DNA of 64,000 nt from Pleurocapsales cyanobacterium LEGE 06147 (GCA_015207585.1 JADEWQ010000017.1:1-64000); one strand, 5' to 3'; positions 17,379-26,584 are shown, counted from the first letter of the stretch. The notes: generated by a model from the letters alone, not told the origin. A program made the numbers and translations.

Positions 17379-18059
17379 ATGAAAATTCTATTAGTAGAAG
17401 ACGATCCCAAGCAATTAGAACCGATTCAAGCTGCTTTATTACAAGTTGGTTATCTCGTCGATGGAGTAGACGATGGCTACACCGCTCAATGGCTGATGTC
17501 GGAAAAAGACTATGACTTGCTAATTTTAGACTGGATGTTGCCAAAAGTCAGTGGCTTAAACCTCTGTCGCCAATATCGACAGACAGGGAAGACTGCACCA
17601 GTACTAATTCTTACTGCTAAAGACACTAGTATAGATAAAGTAACCGGACTCGATGCTGGTGCGGATGACTATCTGGTTAAACCTTTCGATCTGATCGAAC
17701 TGTTGGCACGAATACGCGCTCTGTCAAGGCGATCGCCTCTGTGGCAAGGAGATCTTCTTAGGGTCGCAGATTTAAGTCTATACTTAACCAAGCTGATTGT
17801 CGAACGAGGTAAAACACAAGTACAGCTATCTACTCGGGAGTGTCAGTTACTAGAGTATTTTCTCCGTCATCCCCATCAAGTTTTAACCCGCGATCGCATA
17901 GAACAATATTTGTGGGAATGGGATACGGAACCAGAAAGCAATGCAGTGACTGCAGCAGTCCGCAGACTTCGACAACGTTTACAACTGGTTGACGCGGCAG
18001 ATTGGATCGAAACAGTTTACGGTATGGGTTATCGCCTCAGTCCTCCAGATGATAAGTAA
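17379..18059 (+). CDS. OmpR/PhoB-family response regulator
   Basis: The start is set at ATG 17379 (MKILLVEDDPKQLEPIQAAL). The frame is open further upstream but that part has no coding character. The product is 226 residues. The receiver domain (1-118) has the acidic pair ED near 8-9, the phospho-acceptor Asp in LLILDWMLPKVSG near 50, Thr in ILTAKD, and Lys in DDYLVKPF. A winged-helix DNA-binding domain follows (TRECQLLEYFLRHPHQVLTR, SNAVTAAVRRLRQRLQ). It acts as a phosphorylation-controlled transcription factor. No histidine kinase gene lies beside it, so the partner is encoded elsewhere. Confidence 0.9.
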   Translation: MKILLVEDDPKQLEPIQAALLQVGYLVDGVDDGYTAQWLMSEKDYDLLILDWMLPKVSGLNLCRQYRQTGKTAPVLILTAKDTSIDKVTGLDAGADDYLVKPFDLIELLARIRALSRRSPLWQGDLLRVADLSLYLTKLIVERGKTQVQLSTRECQLLEYFLRHPHQVLTRDRIEQYLWEWDTEPESNAVTAAVRRLRQRLQLVDAADWIETVYGMGYRLSPPDDK

Positions 18060-18717
18060 CTTGACAGATTTATACATTTTTACGCCCATCATCTTCAAGG
18101 TCAAATCTAACTTCATCTGTTCTATCTTTTATAAAAAGAAATAGTTAGTGAGATATATTTTTTAAAAGTTTATTTATCTCGCTCATCTAATAGTAGCAAT
18201 TAGTTAATATCTTGAAATTAGTATTTAAATTTATTCTAATCGAGCGTTTAATCCATTTAGTTTTTACTCACTAAAATTAAAGTTATCTTATATTTTTATA
18301 ATATCAATTAAATTTCATCAAATCAATTAATTGAAACACTTCATGCTGGTGATCTTAATCACTACTTATATAAGAGTCGAATCCTTAGTATTTATCCACT
18401 TCACTTTTTTTAAAAATATACTTTTTGAGTAAATTTTCTGAAGACTAATCTTTGTTGAAGCAATTATAAAGTTAAATAGAGTTGCGAAAAATATTTAGAA
18501 AATAAATCTCGAACAATTCAAAGAAACCCATTTGATTTAAAGGCAGACATAAAAATATAAAAATATTTTGCTAGCTTATTTTTGAAGTTTGCGGAATTAG
18601 CTAAATCAAGCTTTATTTACAAATTCTAGTTTAATGTCAATGCTTGACTATTTAAAATAAGCAGCTATTTTTGTTTGTCTTAATTTATTCTTTAGCATCA
18701 AATAAAAGTATTCGATC
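18060..18717. other. Intergenic, AT-rich
   Basis: About 660 bases of very AT-rich DNA separate the response regulator from the polysaccharide lyase. I see no reading frame with coding character, no recognisable RNA and no strong hairpin. It could hold a long leader for the lyase. Confidence 0.45.
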
Positions 18718-19890
18718 ATGAACCAAACTAACTCAGTAAATAATCAGGTTAGACAGTCAATCGATGTCGATTTTAATGTTATGAACGATTGGAGCCAATG
18801 GGGTGGTTTTACTGGCTCTATAAGCTTTACTAATAAGGGCAAATCTTTTGAGGGATGGACGATTGAATTCGATGCACCTTTTGATATTTATGAGATTTGG
18901 CGTGGAGAAATTGTCAGTCGCAAAGGTAATCGTTACGTAATTAAAGATGTTTCTTGGAACAAAGATGTTGACCCTGATGAAACTGTTGATTTTGTTTTCA
19001 ATGCTCGCGTTCCCGACAAAAAAGTTACGACTCCGAATAACTATCTTTTCAATCAACGACCTCTTAACGATTCGCTAGCAATGCCAAAACCATCTTTACC
19101 TTCTCCCCCTCCATCTCCAACTTCAATTAGTTCCAACGCCATCTCGGTAGGATTTGAACAGCATTCTCCGTACACGAAATACACGCGTTCTGCACAAAGC
19201 AAAGATTGGAAGGTATTGTGGTCAGAAGACGGCAAGATGAACAACTACTCTATGATTACCAATGAGATTGCTCTCTCCGGCGAAAAATCTTTAAAAATGA
19301 CCTATCCTTCAAATACTCAAGGTGGTGGGGGTGCAGCATGGCAGGTTCCCGCTCAAAAAGAATACTATCTTTCTTATTGGCTAAACTTCGACAAAAATTT
19401 TGATTTTGACGGTCCCAAGCATAGTGGAGGGAAGATGCCAGGACTAGGGGGTGCAGGTGGTCTTTGTTCTGGAGGGGATACTTGTAATGGAAATAACGGA
19501 TTTACCTCTAGGTATATGTGGAGAGAAAATGGGAGAGCTGTTTTATATTTGTACCACATGGGTAAACAAAAATGGGGAGATGATTTTAGGCTTCAAGGAA
19601 GCGATGGCAGTGATAAATATTTTGAGCGAGGTAAATGGCATAACCTGGTTCAGAGAGTACAAATTAACGATGGAAATCAGTCTAATGGAGAAATAGATAT
19701 TTGGATGGACAAAGAGAAAGTACTCTCTCTGGATAATCTCAAGTTCGTCACCAATAATAAAGGTATCGATACCGTATTTTTTAATACTTTTCATGGAGGC
19801 TCTAGCAGCGATTGGTGGCCAGAGCGCGAGGTATATGCCTACTTTGATGACTTTGTCGTCTCGACCAATGCTTCCGATGTAGGTTTATAG
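18718..19890 (+). CDS. CBM2 plus PL14-like polysaccharide lyase
   Basis: The 390-residue protein has two domains. Residues 10-105 look like a family 2 carbohydrate-binding module, with NDWSQWGGFTGSISFTNKG, FEGWTIEFDAPFDI and surface Trp residues. A Pro/Ser-rich linker (KPSLPSPPPSPTS) follows. Residues 140-388 resemble the polysaccharide lyase family 14/alginate-lyase beta-sandwich: YYLSYWLNFDKNFDF, GGKMPGLGGAGG, GKWHNLVQRVQIN and DTVFFNTFHGGSSSDWWP. Such enzymes cleave uronate polysaccharides by beta-elimination. There is no signal peptide at the N-terminus, which is odd for a CBM enzyme. No strong Shine-Dalgarno is visible at ATG 18718. Downstream lie a terminator and a glycosyltransferase gene. 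Confidence 0.78.
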   Translation: MNQTNSVNNQVRQSIDVDFNVMNDWSQWGGFTGSISFTNKGKSFEGWTIEFDAPFDIYEIWRGEIVSRKGNRYVIKDVSWNKDVDPDETVDFVFNARVPDKKVTTPNNYLFNQRPLNDSLAMPKPSLPSPPPSPTSISSNAISVGFEQHSPYTKYTRSAQSKDWKVLWSEDGKMNNYSMITNEIALSGEKSLKMTYPSNTQGGGGAAWQVPAQKEYYLSYWLNFDKNFDFDGPKHSGGKMPGLGGAGGLCSGGDTCNGNNGFTSRYMWRENGRAVLYLYHMGKQKWGDDFRLQGSDGSDKYFERGKWHNLVQRVQINDGNQSNGEIDIWMDKEKVLSLDNLKFVTNNKGIDTVFFNTFHGGSSSDWWPEREVYAYFDDFVVSTNASDVGL

Positions 19891-19942
19891 CTTTTTGGAG
19901 CGAGCAGAGGTGTTTAATCTAATACTAAATCCAGTTACAGCA

Positions 19943-19987
19943 GCTATTCTTACCAGGCGATCGCCAGATAGGAATAGCGCTTTTTTA
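19943..19987 (+). terminator. Rho-independent terminator after the lyase gene
   Basis: GCTATTC (19943-19949) pairs with GAATAGC (19972-19978) around a loop that contains the HIP1-type palindrome GGCGATCGCC. A TTTTTT run follows at 19981-19986. It lies about 50 bases after the lyase stop. Confidence 0.6.
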
Positions 19988-20480
19988 TTTATATTTATTT
20001 TAAGCTACGAAAAATTACCAAGTTTTTTTGCTATTGTTGAGGATTGACTCAGTCAGTAGAAGTAATAGTTTAACTTAATTCAGTGCGATCGCCTATTGCC
20101 AATTCATGGACTAATTTATTAGACAATATCGGGATTGTTCCATCACGAATGTAAGCAAAAAGCGTCGCCTATTAATAAGCAACGATCTAATTAGACAGTA
20201 ATATTCAAAAAGCGATCGCCTGCTAGAAAAAATCCTTTTTATAGTGTATATTTATTTTGATTGTTAATATGTAAAGATTATGTATCGAAACTGGATATAA
20301 TGTAAATTAATAGAATCCTGCTCAATTTTCGTATTTGCGTCAGGCTTATATTATAGGGAAAGACTTCTTACTGAAATGAATAAATTTACAGAAAATATAA
20401 TTACTTCGGCAAACAAAAAAGTAACTATTGTTCTTCTTAAGAGTTGAGCTTAAAGCTAAATAAACCAAAATTGGTTCGAC
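19988..20480. other. Intergenic, AT-rich
   Basis: About 490 bases with several GCGATCGC sites and no reading frame of coding character. It contains the upstream region of the glycosyltransferase gene. No defined promoter or RNA was recognised. Confidence 0.45.
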
Positions 20481-21449
20481 ATGGAAAAGACTCAAACTAA
20501 ACAACTCGATCGAGATTTAAACATCTCATCTCGACGATACATTTTGATCTCTCCTTGCCGTAATGAAGCACCATATATACAAATAACTATACACTCTGTT
20601 GTGGCACAGACTATTCGACCAACTAAGTGGCTCGTTGTCGATGATAACTCAACGGACGAAACTCCTGAGCTTTTAGCAGAAGCTGCCTCTAAATATCCTT
20701 TTATTGAGGTGATTAGACGCGATCGCTCTGGGGGAAGAAAAGTAGGACCGGCCGTTATTGAAGCCTTCTATACAGGTTTCCAAACTATTAATCCCAATGA
20801 CTACGATTATATATGCAAGTTTGATATGGATCTCGATATCCCATCCAACTACTTTGAGTTGTTAATGCAGCGGATGGAGGCTAATCCTCGCATCGGGACT
20901 TGTAGTGGGAAACCTTATTTTCGAGATAAGCAGGGACGACTCATCAGTGAAAAATGTGGGGATGAAACCTCTGTAGGCATGACTAAGTTCTATCGCGTGG
21001 AGTGTTTTCAACAAATTGGAGGGTTTGTTCGTGAAGTCATGTGGGATGGTATTGACTGCCATCGTTGCCGCATGTATGGTTGGATTGCCTGTAGTTGGGA
21101 CGATCCGAAACTTCGTTTCATTCATTTACGACCTATGGGTTCTAGCCAAAAAGGAATGCTTATAGGAAGAATGAGACACGGATTTGGACAATACTTTATG
21201 GGAACGGGATTACTTTATATGATCTTTAGTGCCTTTTATCGTATGACTAGACCACCAATAATTATCGGCGGTTTCTTTATGCTGATTGGCTACCTTAAAA
21301 GTATGTTGTTACGACACCAACGCTATGATGACTTAGAGTTTCGCAAGTTTCTTCGCCGTTATCAATGGAATTGTTTGCTCAAAGGTAAGGCACGAGCAAC
21401 CCAAGAATTAAATCGATGCCAAGCAAAAAAATGGATGCAACTACAGTAG
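20481..21449 (+). CDS. Family 2 glycosyltransferase
   Basis: The 322-residue protein has a GT-A fold start: YILISPCRNEAPYIQITIHS, then WLVVDDNSTDETPELLAEAA with the nucleotide-sugar-binding DD, and YICKFDMDLDIPSNYFELLM with the DxD-like metal site. A C-terminal hydrophobic stretch near residues 250-275 suggests membrane association. GT2 enzymes add sugars to polysaccharides, lipids or proteins; the acceptor is unknown. It lies between a polysaccharide lyase and a methyltransferase, consistent with a role in surface polysaccharide. Confidence 0.85.
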   Translation: MEKTQTKQLDRDLNISSRRYILISPCRNEAPYIQITIHSVVAQTIRPTKWLVVDDNSTDETPELLAEAASKYPFIEVIRRDRSGGRKVGPAVIEAFYTGFQTINPNDYDYICKFDMDLDIPSNYFELLMQRMEANPRIGTCSGKPYFRDKQGRLISEKCGDETSVGMTKFYRVECFQQIGGFVREVMWDGIDCHRCRMYGWIACSWDDPKLRFIHLRPMGSSQKGMLIGRMRHGFGQYFMGTGLLYMIFSAFYRMTRPPIIIGGFFMLIGYLKSMLLRHQRYDDLEFRKFLRRYQWNCLLKGKARATQELNRCQAKKWMQLQ

Positions 21450-21598
21450 ATATAGAGATTTTCATTTGAGTCCAAAGTTCACGTAATAACTATTTTTTTG
21501 AACTTTGAACTATTGACTCTGTACCTTATCCAAATGAAAACTGCTATAGCTGAAATTTGCTAATAGATAAGATCGAATTTATTCAATTTCTGAAATAC

Positions 21599-22432
21599 AT
21601 GGATAATTCTATATACGAACCTATATCTTATACGGCTGGGAAAATTCTGCAAAAGAAAGCGCGGGATACTTCTATTCCTTATGTTCAAGAACTAGCAGAT
21701 ACATTAAAAATAAATTGGAAATCAACTAAAATTAGGGATTGGTTGCGAAAACTCATCTGGGGAAAAGTTCGTCCGGGTCTTTATCTCGAACTAAGATATA
21801 ATGCTATTTCGCAAGCATTGCAGCTTTATCCAGAATCAGCCGTGTTGGAAATTGCAGCTGGATACAGCACCCGAGGATTAGTTGAATGTTTGCACAGAGA
21901 AGCTTACATTGAAACCGATCTAGATAAACTGATTTTTCATAAAGAAAAAATCATCGATTTGATGCAAGAAGGCAAGCGTAGTTCTTGCCATTATTTTAAG
22001 CCTCTGAACATATGTAACCCTCAAAGTGTAGAACGGGTTGGAAATTTTATTCAAAGTCTAGGTTTAACCAAACCTATTGTTGTCATTCATGAAGGATTGT
22101 TTATGTATTTAAATCCTGCAGAACAGGAACTGGCACGGGATAATCTTAAAATTTTTTTAGCCAAATATTCGCCGGATGGAGCATGGATCACTACTGATTT
22201 TTCTGAAAGAGATTTGAATTTAACAATCTTGCAGCAATTTATGATGAAAAAACTCAGTAAAGAAGTCGAAAGAAAACTTTATTATTTTCCTAATGATGAT
22301 GCAGTGACAAAATTCTTAAAAGCAGCTAATTTCAACTTTACTAAATTGCCTAATTTGGAGGCAAAAAATGATAAATCAGAGGTGCGCTCAGTTGCCGAAG
22401 AATTTAGAGCTTATCAGATTACTTTAAGCTAA
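21599..22432 (+). CDS. Class I SAM methyltransferase, leucine carboxyl methyltransferase-like
   Basis: The first ATG is at 21599 (277 residues); the frame extends to TTG 21557 and neither has a clear ribosome site. AVLEIAAGYSTRGLVECLH is SAM motif I, YIETDLDKLIFHKEKIIDLM motif II, and VVIHEGLFMYLNPAEQELAR matches the conserved EGxxxYL motif of the leucine carboxyl methyltransferase group. In bacteria this group mostly methylates small molecules, including O-methyltransferases of polyketides and sugars. It lies 150 bases after a GT2 gene, on the same strand, so sugar or glycolipid methylation is possible. Confidence 0.72.
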   Translation: MDNSIYEPISYTAGKILQKKARDTSIPYVQELADTLKINWKSTKIRDWLRKLIWGKVRPGLYLELRYNAISQALQLYPESAVLEIAAGYSTRGLVECLHREAYIETDLDKLIFHKEKIIDLMQEGKRSSCHYFKPLNICNPQSVERVGNFIQSLGLTKPIVVIHEGLFMYLNPAEQELARDNLKIFLAKYSPDGAWITTDFSERDLNLTILQQFMMKKLSKEVERKLYYFPNDDAVTKFLKAANFNFTKLPNLEAKNDKSEVRSVAEEFRAYQITLS

Positions 22433-22441
22433 TATCAGTTC

Positions 22442-22469
22442 GTAGGGACGTAGCATGCTACGTCCCTAC
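22442..22469. repeat. Perfect 28-bp palindrome
   Basis: GTAGGGACGTAGCA is followed at once by its exact reverse complement. It lies just after the methyltransferase stop. It belongs to the same structural class as the palindromes at 26493, 32192, 33518, 46275, 54386 and 62072, with a different arm sequence. It could also act as a transcript-end hairpin. Confidence 0.75.
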
Positions 22470-22584
22470 AAAGGTCAAAAAAAGAATAGTTTTTAATGGG
22501 CAAACTTAGAATTTGAATTGTTTACATCTCCTCTTTCTTTGCTGGAAAGAAAACCAAGTTCTACAAGAGGTAATTATACAAGGG

Positions 22585-22772
22585 TTAATTTGTTACCCAA
22601 TCTAAAGCTTTTTCCTTTTCGGTAAAGAGAAAATGTTTGACTTCGATACTAGGAAATAGTTTATCGCTTACACTAGCCAGCTTTTCTAGCCATCCTTTCT
22701 CAGAAACGATCGCTTCTTTTTCAAAGTTTTTAAAATGTTGTTATCAGTATTAGTTGGAAGTAGTTCAATCAT
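22585..22772 (-). pseudogene. SpoIIAA-like (STAS fold) protein with internal deletion
   Basis: A start with ribosome site (GGAG before ATG 22772) gives MIELLPTNTDNNI, the usual N-terminus of SpoIIAA-like proteins, which then runs into a frame that stops early. In another frame the C-terminal half of the family is intact: VSEKGWLEKLASVSDKLF, then IEVKHFLFTEKEKALDWV, ending in a stop at 22585-22587. Family members are about 120 residues. About half, the central strands, is gone. I read it as a small deletion that also broke the frame. Confidence 0.65.
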
Positions 22773-22860
22773 CGTCTCTATCTCCTAAATTCTGACAAAG
22801 AGACTATATCCACTCTAACGTTTCTCTTAAAAGTTGTTCGCGAGCATAAGAGTTTTTTGA

Positions 22861-23970
22861 TTAATTACGCTGGTAACGCATTCCTGGTAACTGAGTAACT
22901 AAACCCATTAATTCTAATTCCAGTAGTGCTGCTAAGATGGCACTCGCGTCTAAATTAGTTTTTTGAACGATGAGATCGAAGGGAGTAAATTCGGCAGAAA
23001 TAGTCTGTAATACTAAAGCTAATTGAGGTTCCAATTCTGGCAGAGACAGAGATAACTTAGATGGTTCCGGTGCGTCTAGCTGCGGCATCGTACCCAACAT
23101 TTCTAACAAATGTTCCTCACTTAAAATGACATTGGCGCCGCGATTGAGCAAACCCAAACAGCCAAGAGATTGCTGATTATCTAAAGAACCAGGTAAGACA
23201 TAAACATCTCGTCCAAAATCGTTAGCAAAATGCGCCGTAATTAATGCTCCGGATTTTGTCGGTGCTTCCATGATTAAAATTGCTCTACATAAACCAGCAA
23301 TAATGCGATTGCGAGCCGGAAAATTACCGCGATCTGGTTTGGTTCCGGCAGGATATTCACTGAGAATTAAGCCTTCGCTCTGTATTTGTTGATAAAGTTG
23401 CTGATTACTAGCAGGATATACTACATTGACTCCCGTACCCAAAACGGCGATTGTTCTGCCGCCAGCCTCTAAGCAACCTCGATGAGCTTCCGTATCGATC
23501 CCTGCAGCCATTCCCGAAACGACAGAGAAACCATGTTTGACTAGAGTGAGACTAATTTTGCGCGTCCAACGCTTGCCGTATTCCGTGGGATAGCGAGTAC
23601 CGACTATGGCAATGAGGGGTGTAATTCCCTGATTTTCTTGAGGTCGAACTTTGCCTCGATAGTATAAGATTGGCGGCGGACTGGGAATTTCTAGTAAAAG
23701 ACGAGGATATTCTGGATCGGCAGGTGTCCAGAACTGGGTATTATTGCGGCTGTGTTCTTCTAACAGTTGAACTGGATCGAGTTGCGATCGCTCTTTTTTT
23801 ACTATCTCAATTAACTTAGTGCCAAATCCCTCCACTTCCCCCAAAGCTAGTGCTGGAGCCTTCCACGCCTCGGCTAGAGTACCGAAATGTTGTTGTACCC
23901 GCTTGAGTAATATCGGTCCTACACCATTAATTTGCGACCATGCCAACCAGTAAGCCCGTTCTTGTTGCAC
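22861..23970 (-). CDS. dprA: DNA-processing protein DprA
   Basis: The 369-residue protein begins at GTG 23970. It has an N-terminal helical (SAM-like) region (AWSQINGVGPILLKRVQQHF), then the DprA Rossmann-like domain with IAIVGTRYPTEYGKRWT, SGMAAGIDTEAHRGCLEAGG, AVLGTGVNVVYPASN and SEYPAGTKP, all hallmark motifs. A C-terminal winged-helix (about 300-369) is present. DprA loads RecA onto incoming single-stranded DNA during natural transformation. Length is normal and nothing is missing, so the host keeps this competence function. The AraC gene is divergent across 116 bases. Confidence 0.95.
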   Translation of the reverse strand: MQQERAYWLAWSQINGVGPILLKRVQQHFGTLAEAWKAPALALGEVEGFGTKLIEIVKKERSQLDPVQLLEEHSRNNTQFWTPADPEYPRLLLEIPSPPPILYYRGKVRPQENQGITPLIAIVGTRYPTEYGKRWTRKISLTLVKHGFSVVSGMAAGIDTEAHRGCLEAGGRTIAVLGTGVNVVYPASNQQLYQQIQSEGLILSEYPAGTKPDRGNFPARNRIIAGLCRAILIMEAPTKSGALITAHFANDFGRDVYVLPGSLDNQQSLGCLGLLNRGANVILSEEHLLEMLGTMPQLDAPEPSKLSLSLPELEPQLALVLQTISAEFTPFDLIVQKTNLDASAILAALLELELMGLVTQLPGMRYQRN

Positions 23971-24086
23971 TTAACTATTCCGTTTACAATTTAAACTTAC
24001 AGCGATCGCTGCTAACTTATTTTTCCCGTGAATTGATTTAAATTTATTACTATTCCTAATTTATATAACCATAGCTGCTACTAGTC

Positions 24087-24962
24087 GTGTCTCAAGAGCA
24101 ACCTGTCGATTTAAAGGGAGAATATATCGAACATCTACATCTCCTCTCCAGCGATATAGCAGGATGGGATAGTCTTAATCTCATCTATGAGTTAGAACCT
24201 GCTGGTGAAATGCCAGAAACTTGGTTAGATCGGCATATCCTGATTATCTGTCTGGGGAATTTTCGGGCTAATTTAAAGCTTAACGGCAGTTGGCAATGTC
24301 ATGATTATGCTAGAGGCGATATTGTTCTTTTTCCAGCCAATGAACTATTTCCCAAAGCACAGATAGATCGAGAAGTTCCCTTAATCGAACTTTTCCTAGA
24401 ACCTGCAATTATTACTCGGAGTATCTCTGAAGCTGTCGATACAGAGAAAATTGAACTTATACCACAGTTAAAGTTACGAGATCCTCTGATTCAACAGATA
24501 GGACTGGCGTTAAAAGCTGAATTAGAAGTAGGAGGCGTAGATAGTCGGCTGTATGCAGAGTCGATGGCAACAGCACTTTCATTACATTTGCTGCGGCGGT
24601 ATTCGTCAAGGAAACAACAGATTAGATCCCGTACGGGAGGATTACCCAAGTATAAGTTAAGGAAAGTAATAGATTACATCCAAGAACATTTAGACCAAAA
24701 TCTTACCTTGGCTGAACTTGCCACCCTAGTACAGATGAGTCCTCATTATTTCGCCAGCTTGTTTAAGCAATCGATGGGACTGACACTCCATCAATATGTA
24801 ACTAAATGCCGCATTCATAAAGCAAAACAGTTACTGCGTCAAACCGAGTTACCAATTATTGAAATTTGTCAGAAAGTAGGGTTTGAGAGTCAGAGTCATT
24901 TTACTAGAGTCTTTCGTCAACAGAACGCAATGACACCAAAAGCTTATAGAAATTATTTTTAG
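24087..24962 (+). CDS. AraC-family transcriptional regulator
   Basis: The 291-residue protein starts at GTG 24087. The C-terminal 100 residues form the double helix-turn-helix of AraC/XylS: QNLTLAELATLVQMSPHYFA, SLFKQSMGLTLHQYV, then IIEICQKVGFESQSHFTRVF. The N-terminal 180 residues are a probable sensor domain without an assigned ligand. It is divergent from dprA and is followed 103 bases later by a ferric-reductase-like membrane gene on the same strand, which it may regulate (positional inference). Confidence 0.9.
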   Translation: MSQEQPVDLKGEYIEHLHLLSSDIAGWDSLNLIYELEPAGEMPETWLDRHILIICLGNFRANLKLNGSWQCHDYARGDIVLFPANELFPKAQIDREVPLIELFLEPAIITRSISEAVDTEKIELIPQLKLRDPLIQQIGLALKAELEVGGVDSRLYAESMATALSLHLLRRYSSRKQQIRSRTGGLPKYKLRKVIDYIQEHLDQNLTLAELATLVQMSPHYFASLFKQSMGLTLHQYVTKCRIHKAKQLLRQTELPIIEICQKVGFESQSHFTRVFRQQNAMTPKAYRNYF

Positions 24963-25065
24963 GCGATCGCAAGATTAGAACATTTTTCGGAAGAACAGGC
25001 AAGACAGCGCTCGCTCTAGCTCTCTAAACTTAATATGCAAGCTTTTCGATATTTTTAATCTATAT

Positions 25066-25602
25066 ATGTTCGCCCTCATCCTGCTGATTCATGGTATTAA
25101 TGAACAAGGTATGCGCGTAGCTATCAGAGCAACTGCTCGTACTTCCTGTCTACTTTTTCTTGGTGCTTTTGTCGCTTCGACACTGCGTAGGATTTGGTCG
25201 AGTAAACTGACGGAGTGGTTGCGCACTAACCGCCGTTATCTGGGAGTTTCTTTTGCTGTATCCCATGCTTATCATGCCCTAGCAATTATCGGTTTGGCGA
25301 TCGTTACTGCTGAGGATGCTGTTCAAACCGACCATGGTGGCAATTTAGGTTATTTCTTTATCATTGCCATGACGGCAACCTCCTTTCAATCCACTGCCGC
25401 TTGGCTAGGACATCGTGCTTGGCAGATTTTACATACTGTAGGGATGTACTATCTTTGGCTGGCGTTTACCTATGCTTTTAGTCTAAGACTTAACGAATCG
25501 ATTTTAATTTATACACCCTTTGTTGGATTATTGATTTTAGCAATGATACTTCGTCTGATTGCGTCAAAACTCCGAAGTCGACTAAACAGAGAAATTATTT
25601 AG
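25066..25602 (+). CDS. Ferric reductase-like transmembrane protein without flavin domain
   Basis: The 178-residue protein is almost entirely hydrophobic with five or six helices. Spaced helix histidines (VSFAVSHAYHALAIIGLAIV, and WLGHRAWQILHTVGMYYLWL) fit the haem-binding ferric reductase-like membrane domain, as in MsrQ-type proteins. It lacks the FAD/NAD(P) module present in the gene at 11530. It would pass electrons in the membrane to or from a separate partner. It follows an AraC regulator gene. Confidence 0.7.
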   Translation: MFALILLIHGINEQGMRVAIRATARTSCLLFLGAFVASTLRRIWSSKLTEWLRTNRRYLGVSFAVSHAYHALAIIGLAIVTAEDAVQTDHGGNLGYFFIIAMTATSFQSTAAWLGHRAWQILHTVGMYYLWLAFTYAFSLRLNESILIYTPFVGLLILAMILRLIASKLRSRLNREII

Positions 25603-25807
25603 CTTCTATAGCAGTACTAAATTATTTATTTATTACTACACAGGAGGCAGAATGAGGAGAGTAGTGAGTGGGGATTGGGGAGTAGGGAGTAGGGAGTAGC
25701 TTCCATTGCACCGACTCCCGATTCCCTTTTGAACTTTGAACTTTTTAAATTAGCCCTGATACGCCTAACTTTTTTCTACAATAAAGAAAAAAAGATGTAA
25801 TGTAGAA

Positions 25808-26056
25808 ATGGCTCTCAATATCAAAAACGCAGAAGCAGATAGGCTGGCTAGAGAATTAAGTCAACTGACTGGAGAAACGATTACAGAGGTAGTAATCAAG
25901 TCTTTGCAAGAAAGATTAGACAGGGAACAAAGCAAACAGACTACTCCAATACCTCTGCAAGAAGAACTATTCAATATTGCCAAACGCTTTCAGGCACTTC
26001 CTACTTTAGACGACAGAAGTGAAGAAGAAATTCTCGGTTATAGCGATGGTTATTGA
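25808..26056 (+). CDS. vapB: VapB-type antitoxin
   Basis: The 82-residue protein opens MALNIKNAEADRLARELSQL and TGETITEVVIKSLQERLDRE, a ribbon-helix-helix start typical of the VapB/Rv0623 group. Its acidic tail (DDRSEEEILGYSDGY) should wrap the toxin. The stop overlaps the toxin start by 11 bases, giving translational coupling. The complex is expected to bind its own promoter. Confidence 0.85.
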   Translation: MALNIKNAEADRLARELSQLTGETITEVVIKSLQERLDREQSKQTTPIPLQEELFNIAKRFQALPTLDDRSEEEILGYSDGY

Positions 26057-26435
26057 TACTTCGGCAATTTTGGCAATACTTAACTTAGAGTCAGAAGCAG
26101 AGGTATTTACAAATGCGATCGCCAACGATCCGCTCCGCCTTCTTTCTGCTGGTACTGCTTTAGAAATTTCAATTATTGTTAAAGCACGTAAAGAAGAAGT
26201 AGGAATTAGAGAATTAGATTTTTTTATCTACAAAGCAGCTATTAATACGCTCAATTTTGATGAAAATCAGTTGAAAATGGCTCGCTATGCCTTTTTCAAA
26301 TATGGCAAGGGTAGACATCCTGCCAGTTTAAATTTTGGTGATTGTTTTGCCTATGCCTTGTGCAAAACTTCTGGACAACCATTGCTATTTAAAGGCAACG
26401 ATTTTAGTCAGACTGACATTATTGCGGTAGTTTAG
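26046..26435 (+). CDS. vapC: VapC-type PIN-domain ribonuclease toxin
   Basis: ATG 26046 is chosen because it gives the standard PIN start MVIDTSAILAILNLESEAEV and overlaps the antitoxin stop; the product is 129 residues. Acidic residues expected at the metal site are visible: Asp in MVIDTS, Glu in GTALEISIIV, Asp in NFGDCFAYALC and Asp in FKGNDFSQTDI. The domain looks complete and active. VapC toxins cleave specific RNAs, often tRNAs, when freed from VapB. Confidence 0.88.
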   Translation: MVIDTSAILAILNLESEAEVFTNAIANDPLRLLSAGTALEISIIVKARKEEVGIRELDFFIYKAAINTLNFDENQLKMARYAFFKYGKGRHPASLNFGDCFAYALCKTSGQPLLFKGNDFSQTDIIAVV

Positions 26436-26492
26436 GGATTTGCGTCCTAATTTTTGAACTTTAATAACTGTTCCCTGTTCCCAAAGAGCTGT

Positions 26493-26513
26493 GACGCGAA
26501 TCGAATTCGCGTC
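26493..26513. repeat. Short palindrome (GACGCGAAT arms)
   Basis: GACGCGAAT, loop CGA, ATTCGCGTC: a perfect 9-bp arm pair with a 3-base loop, just after vapC. It shares the inner GAAT/ATTC with the copies at 32192 and 46275. Confidence 0.65.
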
Positions 26514-26584
26514 CTTGTAAGCCCCGTCGTTCCCTAAAAACCTTATCTAAAAAACTAAAGTTTTCCAAGTAAACGCGGTTTAAA

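Noticed and set aside
22442-22469. Possible CRISPR repeat
   Set aside because: The palindromes in the window are single, kilobases apart, with no regular spacers and no cas genes.
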